Origin: Ascaphus truei
Lineage: Eukaryota; Chordata; Amphibia; Anura; Ascaphidae
Direction: 5' to 3'
NCBI GenBank assembly: GCA_036426205.1
Contig: CM071586.1
Location: forward strand, 8,529,114 to 8,593,113
DNA: 64,000 nt
Part shown: positions 22,337 through 33,711 of the stretch, in pieces
Position numbering within the stretch: position 1 is the first letter of the stretch
How the letters are laid out: each line of letters begins with the position of its first letter
The notes under the pieces: model-generated
Told to the model about the DNA's origin: nothing
Database searches by the model: none
What the model saw: the letters and a program-made list of their open reading frames with translations, nothing else
Made by a program: the position numbers and the translations under genes

Positions 22337-22983
22337 GGCTGAGTTTATAGTGGAGAGTGGCCGAGCTCTCCCGCGCTGATGCTCACCTCTCGTTTACGAA
22401 GCGGCTACTTTTCATGTTCTTGCCCCTCAGACAGAGCGCGTGCTCTGGTAGGCGGGGCGGAGGTGGGTCGGGAGGCGTACCTGACAGAGATGTCATTGAC
22501 TAATGGATATATCCTATATATAATGGATATATATATATATATATATATAAAATGGATATATATATATATGATATTTATTTATTACAATATATATATATAT
22601 ATATGATATCATTTATTTACAATATATATATATATTGGTCCCTGTTGGACCCCTCAGCCAGATAGGGGAGCGGAGGGAACGGGGAGCGGAGCTACCTCTC
22701 TCTTGGTTGTATGTTGTGAAAAATGCCCGCTCTCGGGTCTAAGCTCATTTCTGAGCTGCGCTCTAATTGGACGGCTGTGCGGTCACATGACCGTACCTCC
22801 TCTCCAGCAAGCTCTAAAACACAGATTTGCTGTCGTGGAAAGCTGAGCGATGTTCCGCACGTGTGAGCACGCGAGCGGAAGCTTTCACTCAGAATGGAAC
22901 AATAATAAATAATGGGTCTCAGATTATATACAAAGCGTGTCTCAGCGCGGATCAGCATGCACGACGCCACTATAAACACAGCC
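22337..22983. mobile_element. PIF/Harbinger-type MITE with TAA target duplication
   Basis: Terminal inverted repeats GGCTGAGTTTATAGTGG and CCACTATAAACACAGCC, flanked on both sides by TAA (22,334-22,336 and 22,984-22,986), the three-base duplication typical of Harbinger elements. The element is 647 bases, GC-rich near its ends, with an (AT)n/GGATATAT microsatellite at about 22,505-22,635. It encodes no transposase and is therefore non-autonomous. Confidence 0.82.
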
Positions 22984-23941
22984 TAATTATTTAAACACCC
23001 GTTTCTAATTATCCCTGTCATTATAATATCATGAGATATTATGTATTTTAATCAATCTGGTGCTTCAGAGGTTAATGTGATTGGAGCTTGATTTAAAAAA
23101 TACAAAAAAAAATGTTTTATGTCCTGTTAAACCCTTGGACAAACCTAGTTTTCGGTCTGATAGAATCTAGAGATAAGAACATATGTTTTTCCACAGATTG
23201 GAGTAAATCATGGTTCTTCTGACATTAATATAAACATGAAACTAGTTACAGGTTTTTAAAGCATTCCTGATAGGGTTTTTACAGAGTGCCAGGGGGGCGT
23301 GAATATCCCATACCATCCAAAAGATATGAAATATGGAATCATGGACTTGATAGCGATGCTAAAGTATAACATTTTGATATTTGCATTCGTGACAGGTAGA
23401 TGAATGCGGTAAGGACAGATATTGAAGGTCTAGCGGGTAATAAGGAACAGATATCCATTTGTCACTTAAATTTAGAATTAAGATGATTATCCTTAGTTTC
23501 GTTACATCCGTCATGAGCGTCTGGATCTATTAATGTCACTCACGTATGTCTAGGTACTAGGGAAGGGAAGTTATGAGTGCGTTTATATACAGAGGGAAAG
23601 TTTAAACGTTGATTTGTAGAAGTTTTCAGCTGTCGATCTCACAGCTGATTTTCGACAGGGGTGGATATTATGTTGTTTCAAGGGGGAAAAATTGTATTTA
23701 AGTTTTAGCAAAGATTATGAAAAGCAGATTTCAACACAGGTGTGTTTTTGGACCAAACACGTGATTTTTCAGTTCGTCGCCAGTGTACTCTCTGGGAGAA
23801 AATCCTAACATATGGTAATGTAATGTTATAGGGAATCCTGTTTTATCCTGTTATTTAAAAAAAAGCTGTGTGTGGTGTGCACGCGCATAGTAAGTGAAAC
23901 TTCTTTGACTTTTGTCACAGAAATTGACTTATAACGCGCTT
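22984..23941. other. No gene recognised
   Basis: AT-rich sequence with only short open frames and no repeat structure I could define. Confidence 0.5.
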
Positions 23942-24152
23942 TCTCGGCACACATGTGTCAGTCAGTGTATGTGTCAGTCAGAGAGTATGTATGTGTGTCA
24001 GTTAGAGAGTATGTATGTGTGTCAGTCAGTGTGTGCATGTGTGTCAGTCAGTGTGTGCATGTGTGTCAGTCAGTGTGTGCATGTGTGTCAGTCAGTGTGT
24101 GCATGTGTGTCTCTCAGCATGTCTCAGTCAGTGTATGTATGTGTGTGTCAGT

Positions 24153-24192
<40 letters not shown>

Positions 24193-24687
24193 CAGTGTGT
24201 GTGTGTCAGTCAGTGTGTGTGTGTGTGTGTGTCAGTCCGTGTGTGTGTGTCAGTCAGTGTGTGAGTGTGAGTGTGTGTGTCAGTCAGTGTGTGAGTGTGT
24301 GTGTCAGTCAGTTTATGTCTCTCTCTCTGTGTTGTGTGAATGTCTCTCTGTGTCGGTCAGTGTGTGTATGTGTGTCAGTCAGTGTGTGTACGTGTGTGTC
24401 AGTCAGTGTGTGTACGTGTGTGTCAGTCAGTGTGTGTGTGTGTCAGTCAGTGTGTGTGCGTGTGTGTCAGTCAGTGTGTGTGCGTGTGTCAGTCAGTGTG
24501 TGTGCGTGTGTCAGTCAGTGTGTGTGCGTGTGTCAGTCAGTGTGTGTGCGTGTGTCAGTCAGTGTGTGTGCGTGTGTGTCAGTCAGTGTGTGTGCGTGTG
24601 TGTCAGTCAGTGTGTGTGTGTGTGAGTCAGTGTGTGAGTGTGAGTCAGTCAGTGTGTGAGTGGGAGTCAGTCAGTGTGAGTGTGAGT

Positions 24688-24725
<38 letters not shown>
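23942..24725 (+). repeat. GTGTGTCAGTCA minisatellite
   Basis: About 780 bases of imperfect tandem units built from GTGTGTCAGTCAGTGTGTG with variable (GT)n length and GTGCGTGTGT variants, ending in pure (GT)n at about 24,690-24,725. A non-GT segment near 24,318-24,356 (CTCTCTCTCTGTGTTGTGTG) recurs at about 27,280-27,310, beyond the adjacent A1 repeat. Open frames across it are cysteine/valine/serine artefacts. Confidence 0.93.
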
Positions 24726-24726
<1 letters not shown>

Positions 24727-24739
24727 GCCAACCTGCTGC

Positions 24740-27262
24740 TGTAACCACTCCCCGGCACCACGACCCTTCTTCCTCCACTGATATCTGATGCTGGCTACCT
24801 ACCTGCAGCCTCCCCTCACTCCGCTTCTCCCTAGCTAATCCTAACCTGATCCAGGGACACCTGAGTGAGGGCCATCTCCCTGACACTGTCTCCCCATTAC
24901 TGGGGATGAGCTCAGGTTGCTGGTGCAGATGGCACCCACCTAGCTCCTGGCTGGCAGGTAATCTGGGGGTGGTCTACTTTGCCACAACCCCTGGTACCCC
25001 CCGCCCATAGCACGGCTGCAACAGTGGGGCTCTAACTGCAGTCCCCTTGTGCTCCGCCAGGGTATGGGGAAGCCTGGCTGCCCTACAAGCTGCTTCCCTT
25101 CCCTCCCCTGAGAACTGATGCTGGTCTACCTACCTGCAGCCTCCCCTCCCTCCGCTTCTCCCTAGCTAATCCTAACTTGGATCCTAGGGACAACCTGAGT
25201 GAGGCCCATCTCCCTGACACTGTCTCCCCATTTACCGGGGATGAGCTCAGGGTTGCTGGTGAGATGCACCCACCTTAACTCCTGGCTGCAGGTAATCTGG
25301 GGTGGTCTAACCTTTGCCACAACTCCTGGTACCTCCAGCCCATCAGCCAAGGCTGCAACGTGGGGCTCTTACTGAGAAGTCCCTTGCTGCTCCGCCCAGG
25401 TAATGGGGAAGCCTGGCTGCCCTACAAGCTGCTTTCCTTCCCTCCCCTGGTACCCCTATCTTCTGCCCCCCCGGTTACCCCTATAGTGAAAAACAGGTAC
25501 AGTCTTAGGGAAAAATAATGCAGGGTCAGTCTCGACTTGGTTCTGGCTTACCTTGCTGGTCCCCGCAGAGATTGCCGCCTTCGTTGGTCCCCAATTGCAG
25601 GGGGACTGGAGGGCCGCCTCATGGGCGAGCCCCGGGTAGCTGCCGCGCAGTACCCGCTTTGATGCAGGGTCCGGCGTGTGATTGTGGGGCTCCGGTCATC
25701 GCTGGGAATTCGCCGACAAATCCGCAAACAATGTAAACACCACTTCCCGCACACCCCAACCCTCCCCCAATAAAATTGCCGCCGGCAGGATGGCCTGAGT
25801 GGCGGCTTCTTCTCCACCGGTTTTTCTCCGGCCGGAATCCGGGGATGGCCGCTGCTCTCCGCCGGTGTTGCAGATGCAGCCCGTCTAGGTTCTCCAGGAG
25901 ACGTCCGAGGAGGGTTGTCGCCCCGGCTGGGCGGGAGCCATCAGAGGATGCCACTAACTGGGTCATCTTTTCCGCAGGCTCGTGAGCGCTGGCTCTGAGG
26001 GGCTTCTTCGCCTGACGCGCCATGGTCAGTGCACTGGGCATTATTGTGGCCCATTTGTTGGTCAGTGCCGCAGCAGCTGCCGGTTGCTTCTCCGCACCAG
26101 TGGGCTAACCCCAGCAGGGGAACGAGTCCCAGAGCGGAGTTGCCTGAGCGCCGGGCTCATTCCAGAGCTTCTCCCCCACCGGTGGACTAACCCCACAAGG
26201 GGCAACAGAGTCCAGAGCGGAGATGCTTGAGCGGCGGGGAGCTCTGGGAGGGGCAATCGGGGTCGGTGTGGTACCGCCGACGCCAGGAACTGGGTCCACT
26301 TCGCCGGGAACCACGTCTTGCCCAACGCACACACCAGTGTGCTAGCTCTTTCAGGGAAATGGACGGCCACCGCAACGGCGGTTACCCTCTCCTGGTGCAA
26401 GACTTCGTGGTCTCCGAGACCACCCACCGCTCCCCCTCCACAAGTTCTCTGCGTCCGGAGCTGGGTCCATTCCCTGCTCTCCGGGCGGTTTGATGGTGTA
26501 CACAGCAGCTGCAGCTGTGGATCTTGCTCAGCCTGCCGGGTTCGCTCACTCATTGCTGTCTCTCTCTCAGCCTGGCTGTCTGCTGGTCCCGCGCAGGACT
26601 TGCTGCCCACTCCTCGGTTCGGTGCCCGGCTCCAGTCAGACAGATGGCCGGAGTTTGGTTCTGGAGGCAATGCTTCTCACAAGTAGGGGAACAGTGAGAG
26701 GAGGTGCCATACTTGTGTTATATGTTGTACACTGTGTGTTCAATATCTTAGTCCCAGGAACTTGCATTACCATCAAGTTCCCACTGTATCACAGTACCCG
26801 CAGAATACTAGTAATACAGTCCAGTTCAATCCCCCAGCTGCCACCAGTTATTACAAACCTGTGACGATAGCTTATGACAGGCTTGTATTTTACACAAAAT
26901 ATATAAAAATATATATAGAACCTGGGTCTGAACTGGCAAGAGCTTAGATATTATAATATAGTTTATTCCTTGATAAAGGTGAACACACGATTATAAAAAA
27001 TAACAGAGGCAAATTGGACACTTACTTAAAGATAGGAAATGATGAAACAGTCCCAGCTGGACTGGCAGTTCATACAGCAATCATCCCAAGACATTGCATA
27101 ACATTTCTCTCAGCAGTCAGGTAGCAATTCAGATGATATCAGAAGACAATGAGTGGGGTGACTGACTTAAAATAATTTTAACCCTTCTCTTCCACTCACG
27201 CGCTGAGCCGTCTAGCAAAGTCCTTTTGAAGCTGATTTTGGACTTCCAGTTTTTAGGGTGAA
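24740..27262 (+). repeat. Unclassified 2.5-kb repeat, copy A1
   Basis: Matches 33,712-36,453 in the same order and orientation. It begins with two tandem units of about 330 bases (from about 24,790 and 25,120) marked by CTGCAGCCTCCCCTC, CTCCGCTTCTCCCTAGCTAA and TCCTGGCTG. A GC-rich middle follows, then an AT-rich tail ending with GCTGATTTTGGACTTCCAG. Open frames here are broken in the other copy, so it is taken as non-coding. No terminal repeats or known protein domain were found, so the class is unknown. Confidence 0.75.
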
Positions 27263-30200
27263 ACGTCAGGTCAGTGTATGTCTCTTCTCTCTCTGTGTTG
27301 TGGGAATGTCTCTCTCGGTTGGTGCCCCCTCCTCCTCCCCCCTCCTCCCAGACCGCCCACTACCCCAGGGCGGAGATGCACACGACTGTGTGGTCTGAAC
27401 TGCAGCAGCCCCCCGGAAAAGCAAGGGAATCCGGTACCCCGTTAACCCATCAACAGGTGAAAGAAGAAGAGAAAAAGGGCGCCGGGTGAGCTCGGCCGCA
27501 GATAGCTAACCAACCACGAGAAGCAGCGTACTCCATGGCCGGGCCAGCACCGCAGAGTCCCGTGCCGGCTGATGGGGATTAAGGACCCCTTAACCGAGAT
27601 GACAGCCCCTCAACCAATCGTCAGCGGTGGGATGCGACAGCCAACACTGGTTGCCTCGCAGCCAGCGCCCTGAACAATAACACCCCCACGAAAACCTGCC
27701 AATCCACAAAATGGCTATGGACAGAGCCTCTCGCGCATAGCGTTGAGGGGGTGGCTGCCGGTGTGGAGGAGTGTTAGGTTGTTGGCGGGTGGGGGGGGGA
27801 GCGGCGCCTAGTGCCGCCGCCGCATGGTCAGAGGGCTGTGTGGGGGGGGCGGAAGAGGACCGGAAAGGGGATGGTAAGAGGGAAGGAAGGGAGGGGAGGG
27901 TTAAAGGCGGCGGATGTGTGGAGGAATGGTGGATAATGGCTGAGGCCGTTAGGAGCGAACGGCAACCAGTGGGGGGAGCGACGCATGGGGGTGGAAGCTT
28001 AGATAAGATTTCAAGGTGAGTAAGGGGTAAGATTAACTAATTGGAGATATCTTGCGCAAGCGCTCCTCTATTTAGAGTGTAGTGAAAAGTGACGTGTTGT
28101 TAAACAATATTAAAATTCAAAAAAAAAGTATACAGAAGGTTATAAATTGTGCATTAATAAATATATGTTGGATAACGTGCAATGCATGGCAAGAATAAAG
28201 ATGAAACAAAATCGCAGATTAACAATATGGAGAAGGATCCACATTTCTTCTGTAGAGGAGTGTCTGAAGGTGTGAGGGGCACAGGTATTACCATATGAAA
28301 ATGAAGCAGATAAAACACTAATTAGCCACAATTATGCTTCAATTGGGTTTCAAATAGCAGAATTCAATAGAATGGGGACTCAATTTTCTTAATTAAAACC
28401 AGGCTATCCCATAATATGCCATGCAACGCCGTCAGGTAAGTACCTAAGCTATACAAGAGGGGGTTGGAATACAGATAATAAAATAGTTACTGTGTCCCGT
28501 AAATAAGGGATTAACAGTCCATCCGCTCCAAGATGGGCTTTACCCCACACACCCCAATGCACCTACCACACACCACACCTCAGGCCACCCAAACTATCCA
28601 CCATAGCCTACTACGCCCAACACACACTCTCTAGCATGGGACTACAGTAACGTGAGCAATTAGGCCATTGATTAAAAAAATACAAAGTACCAGAAATCAT
28701 CACAAGAAAGAAACATCAACATCTAATTCCAGGGCAAGACATGGATTATCCATTTTGGGACGTCACTTCAGCCACTATGGAGGTTCATATGACTATTTAT
28801 ATTTTATTAGTCTTGCTATGAATTACTCTGACCGCATAAAACTGCCTATGTATATTTACCAGTTGTATAATTACATAAGGGATCACTGTGCTGTGCTATA
28901 GGGGAGTTCGGCAGATGATTTAGAGGGAATGGTTTTAGGAATTAAAATGTTGCAAGCTTGGTCTATTCTGGTTAATTTTTCCTCAATTACTTGTACTTCG
29001 AATAAATGAACATACACCTTCAGCAAGCAGTATGAGGTCATACACTAAACCTTTGGGGCACATTAACTAACCGTTGCTCGACACAAAACCTATTTCTGGG
29101 ACTGGAAGATAACTGGAGCTCATTGACTTGAAATGGTGGATAAATCTCCCAGTGCCAGGTGGTGTCTTAGCATTTAGTTAATAATATATTGGAAACACAC
29201 CAAAGCACGAAGAGCATAATGCAGGGACACTTCCGCTTACAACTTTTTACTAACATAGAGGGACTTTTCTACTGTCCTATAACTCCGACATACATACCAT
29301 CCACACACACCACACACACGCCCCAGGTTCGTTTGATTGAACAATTGTGTTACAGTCAAAAAATGAGGAGATGACGGCGGGGGGGCGGTACTTCCACAAA
29401 ATGTCCAATATTCAGTTATCTCCAAAGACTGCGCGGTGAATGAAAACCTTATATATTAGAAGAAATAAAACTGCGCCTCGCGGAATACCGTTTTAGTATT
29501 AAAATAGAAATAGTGTAGTAGCACCACACAGATGTTTTTGGTTTTTATGCATGGTCGTACAAATAAACTCCAATGACCCATTTATGGCTTGTGTGTACTC
29601 ATCAGGCCCCAAAATATTAATATTAAGTAGGAATGGTACAGGGGACTTGTTACACTGAAACCACTGGGTCACTAGCACCAGGCGGGACAAAGTGGTGACT
29701 TAAAAATTAGGTTCTTCTGGCGAAAGCCAGCAGACAAGACAAACACACAATAACAAGGCTAACAAATACCAACGGGGGACCTGGGGCGACGAGAGTGACT
29801 CTAGCCTTCTTGGTTGCAGGGCCTGCTTCTGGAGACTTGCCCTGTCCGCTTCTCATAGGATAGTCAGGATTGTGAAACACAAACAGCACTCTGAAAGTTA
29901 TCGCCCGGTGATCACCGTCGAATCAAACTCGCTCTCTGTCTCCCCCCCACCTTCCAGAGGCTGTCCCAGACTCACTGCGTTGATGGACAGATGGTAGAGC
30001 CCCCTAATAGCCTCGGTGGCGTGGCATATTCTTTACATGGAGAGGGGGGGACCGCCGGAAAATCCTCAGAACAGATTGAAATGGGTGCATGCAACCAATC
30101 CAGAGGGAGGGGGGCATGCGGATGCATTCAAAGGACCACCCCATGGTGACGGAGCTGCTGGGAAGTGGGGAAGTCAAAACTGGCCAATGGATTCGTGCCC

Positions 30201-30659
30201 ATGGAGCTCCTACATGGCAAGCGCCCTCAGTGGTGTAGGAAACAAATGCTCTCCTTGGTGAGATGCCATCCTCAGACCTGATACACAGCACTTCCTGAAT
30301 TAACCAAGTGTCTTACACCTCCCAGCTTTGTCTGAATCCTCATTCCATGCAGGAACTCAGCAGATTAATCGCGAGTCTGCCCTCTAGAATGCCACCAAAC
30401 ACAATCCACAACACACACATGCTGGAGGGGGGAAAATAAAATTATCAGGGACCCAAAAGTGCTTTACAATTATACATGTCCTGGTATCATTTCCCCCCCA
30501 ATATCCACATTACAGGTAGAACTCGCTATCCAACTTCACTTACAACGAATGGCATATCCAAAACTTTACATTGCAACCCTAGGCTGTTTGTCGACACCAG
30601 AATGAATTATCCGATGCCCTGAATGTTTAGACCGCCACTTTACAATGGTTAACTATGAA
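27263..30659. other. No gene recognised; GC-rich block then AT-rich DNA
   Basis: 27,310-28,020 is GC-rich with many CpG and G runs and could be the 5' region of an unrecognised retroelement or a CpG island; I cannot tell which. 28,020-30,660 is mostly AT-rich with scattered short open frames and no motif I recognise. There is no support for an exon. Confidence 0.45.
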
Positions 30660-31309
30660 AACCACTGTCACGGTAGATTAGACCACGATATAATGAACAC
30701 CAAATATCTGGGATGAACTGTAACGAGGCTGAGATATTTTGTTAATAAAATAGTAGATTTTTTAGTCCTTTTTAAAAAAGGTGAACACAGCAATATAGTA
30801 CAATAAACAGGCAACAAGGTAACACTTACTTAGGGTTGGGGGATGGAAAGTACAGCAAGCAATTCTCCAGCAATCAGGGGAACATTCCAGGTGGAAAGCA
30901 GAAGATAACTAAAACAGTAGGGTTGACACATTTTATATACGTGTAACCCTATTCTGACATGGAATACAGACTTGTGAAAAAAATTATTCTGTATCAATCC
31001 CTTACGGAGGACACAGATTAACCCATGCCCCCCAAGCTAATTAGCCCAGGTACTGGGACTCTTGGGTTAGCCCCATAATTTAAATCAGGGGCGGACAACC
31101 AGTCTCCAAAATGAAGTATCTGCATGTTTGTAGGGTATTGTAGACATAACACTTACAAAAAATAACAAAAACAATACAGCAACATTTTTTATACTTATTC
31201 AAAGTTATTTGTATACCATGATCTGCACCGATGGAGGCCTAAATGTTTAGCTAAGACTTATTTTTTTTTTTTTTTTTTTTCATAAAAAATATAATGTTTT
31301 GTAGTCATA
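30660..31309 (+). repeat. Diverged relative of the A-repeat tail
   Basis: The order of words around 30,740-30,850 (TTGTTAATAAAAT, AAGGTGAACACA, CAGGCAACA, ACACTTACTTA) parallels the AT-rich tails of copies A1 (26,960-27,030) and A2 (36,160-36,230). The rest is not alignable by eye. A run of about 21 T lies at 31,261-31,281. Confidence 0.4.
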
Positions 31310-31959
31310 TTGATTTTTTATCAGCATTTGCTCTACATTCTTATGCTTTTATGCAAGTTTATTAAAAAAAATATGTACATATACACAGCCGCGCCTCCAC
31401 CTCTATACACACATACACAACACACTACACCACACACACTGGCAGTAGTCCCCCGCTATACACAAAAACACACATCTGCAACCCCCACTTTATACACATC
31501 ACACACCTGCAGTCAGCCCCATACACACTGTGAGCCCCCTCCTCCTCTACAACCCACCAAAAAACACTGCCAGACCCTCCGCCACCCTCCTCTAACTCAC
31601 AAAAAACAGCATCCCCCGCTCCTCTACACACACAAAACACCTGCGAGACACAATACCAACAAAAACAGACTGCTGCCCCTCTACATCCATTAAAAACACA
31701 ACACCAGCAGCCCCCCTTCTACAACCCATGTTAAACCCACAGCACAGCGACAGACACACCACACACACCACACAAAATCGCACCCTTCCTCCACCCACAA
31801 AACACACTGCAGCCACCGCTCTGCATGTACAAAACAACACTGACAGGATACACACAAATCAAAAAAACAGGGCTCTGCCCCTCTACATCCCAACAACAGC
31901 ACACCAAGAGCCCCCCTCTACACTCCCCTGTAAACCCCAACACTGCAGACACACAATCA
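31310..31959 (+). repeat. CA-rich, cytosine-rich low-complexity region
   Basis: Irregular CACACA and ACACCAC tracts mixed with CCCCC blocks on the plus strand. Open frames on both strands are compositional artefacts. It is similar in feel to the CACACACTGCAGCTA minisatellite at 48.9 kb but without a clear repeat unit. Confidence 0.6.
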
Positions 31960-32655
31960 AAACATTTGGGTTCTGGTAGGCATAACATTTGTTCCTAATG
32001 CATTAAAAAGGCAGGGCAGAAACAACAATAGCAATCCCCAGCCTTACATTAGAAACTGATCAGAAGGCACTTATCAAAATATAGGTTTCCCTTATGACAA
32101 ATTAATTTTTAATAGGTGTGCTCTTGGGGGGTTACCCTGAGGCGGCACACCAACAAATCAGGGTGCGGGCTCTCACTCTGTTCCAAATGAGCAGTCTAAA
32201 TGGAATGGCTCCTGTATTCAGCACGGCAAGAATATTACCCCGTAAGCCCCAGTGTGTGTGTTGCAGACACTGCGTCCAGAAACCAATATATTCTTTTACA
32301 GGGGGGTGATTAGGGGATAGATTTAGACGGGCTGGAAAAAAAGTAATGGAGCATGAAAAAGGCGGGGGGGAAAAGGAGGGAAAAAGGGAGAAACAAAGGC
32401 TATAGTCACGATTTTTTTAAACATAACCCTTCCCTCCGCAGCAACCCTAGTGAGTGTGAGTGCAAAACAACCAGGATTAACACAACAGTTACAAAGGGAA
32501 TATTACATCTTCATGTATAACAAGGAGTTGTTAATAAATCACATTTCTGGACCTCAGCCCATGAACCCCTTGTCTCCCTGGTGAGGTTAGAGGGTGGGCC
32601 AATTGGTGGTTGTGTTGTTAACCCTTTAATCCAAGGCCAATTCCTCACGAAGTCA
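31960..32655 (+). repeat. 0.67-kb repeat, copy 1 of 3
   Basis: Shares GCATAACATTTGTTCC, CTTGGGGGGTTACCCTGAGG and CAGTGTGTGTGTTGCAGACA with 38,025-38,700 and 40,590-41,262. The match stops near 32,655 after CTCACGAAGTCACA. The other two copies sit inside the tandem 2.57-kb units; this one stands alone. Class unknown and no coding potential seen. Confidence 0.8.
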
Positions 32656-33711
32656 CACCTCCCTGCTGAAGGGGTGCCTGGGTTACCCAGCTGCCTCCCC
32701 TGGCAATGGGATTACCATTGGCGCCCTTGAAGCAACTCAATAGAGTCCTGAGGGGTTGGCCCCTGGCACAAAATTGTCCTCCGGAATTGTCCAGTACAGT
32801 GTCCTGGCCACAGTGGATTGTAAATCTAGATCCTGCGGAGCAGAGCTCCACGTGGCCCGCCGGGCATTACTCCTTTGTCCTCCTCTGCCCCCCACCAGTT
32901 CCTGGTGACCCCTAAGACCATGGTGAAGGGGCCCATGTGCAGACCATGCGCCACACGCCCAAGACAGGGCATGTCGTCTGCACCAACAGGAGACACTATC
33001 ACCCCAGCACAGACACGTCGCTTTCCGGTCAACCAGTCTAGGAAAGGGCTATGTCACTATTCTGTAAGGGACCCTACTGCCCTGCTCTGTGCCCAACCTG
33101 TAGCTGCTCTGCAATACTCCTGACCCTCACCCTGGCTGCCTGATCTACCCACAGCCCCTCCTTGGGGATTCTGTCAGGGGGGCACTCCTGCCAGTCAAGA
33201 ACAAGGGACCTTATGCCCTACCTATCCGACCCTAGCTTCTCCAGGGTTGCCTGACACACCAACTGACTTCCTACATCTCCCTGCTTCCCCAGTGTCTCCC
33301 TGCCTAGCCTCCCCCTAGTGCCCAGTCACCTCAAACCCCTGCTGATATGACTCCTGCTGCTTACGTAACTGGACCCGCCACGCCCCCCCGCACCTCTCCT
33401 TTTCTCTTCCCCCTGGGCAAATCCTAACCCAACCATGAAATACCTGAGTGCACCACTCCTCCCTGACCTTGTCCTCCCTCTTACCAGGGAATTGAGTCAG
33501 GGGCTCTCGTCCAGATGCAACCGCCTTAGCTTTTGGCTGGAGGTACTCGGGGTGGCACAAAAAACTGGCCACTGCCCATGATACCCCCAGCCCATGCTAT
33601 GCTGCAACAGGGGTGTTGCTGATCGAGAAACCCCCTGAGGCTCTGCCAGGGGTAATGGGGACTCTAGCTGCCATACCTGCTGCGTACCTCCCCGGCTATA
33701 CCACTAGCCCT
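32656..33711. other. No gene; contains a diverged 330-base A-type unit
   Basis: GC-moderate non-coding DNA. From about 33,350 to 33,690 it is a diverged version of the 330-base tandem unit that starts copies A1 and A2, so repeat A2 probably begins with three rather than two such units. 32,656-33,300 is unassigned. Confidence 0.5.

Noticed and set aside
23912..24744. Long cysteine/valine/serine-rich frames over the GTGTGTCAGTCA array
   Set aside because: They exist in all three frames of a tandem repeat and have no start context, domain or splice sites.
26062..26670. 202-codon minus-strand frame in the A1 repeat
   Set aside because: No recognisable domain, and the homologous part of A2 is broken by many indels, so no coding constraint is visible.
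27310..28020. CpG-island promoter of an unseen gene
   Set aside because: GC-rich with CpG, but no ORF, splice site or factor motif nearby; could equally be the 5' end of a retroelement.
28668..28901. 77-codon plus-strand frame as an exon
   Set aside because: No homology recognised and no splice consensus framing it.
31310..31979. Frames on both strands of 80-130 codons
   Set aside because: CA- and C-rich composition keeps both strands open; no domain.
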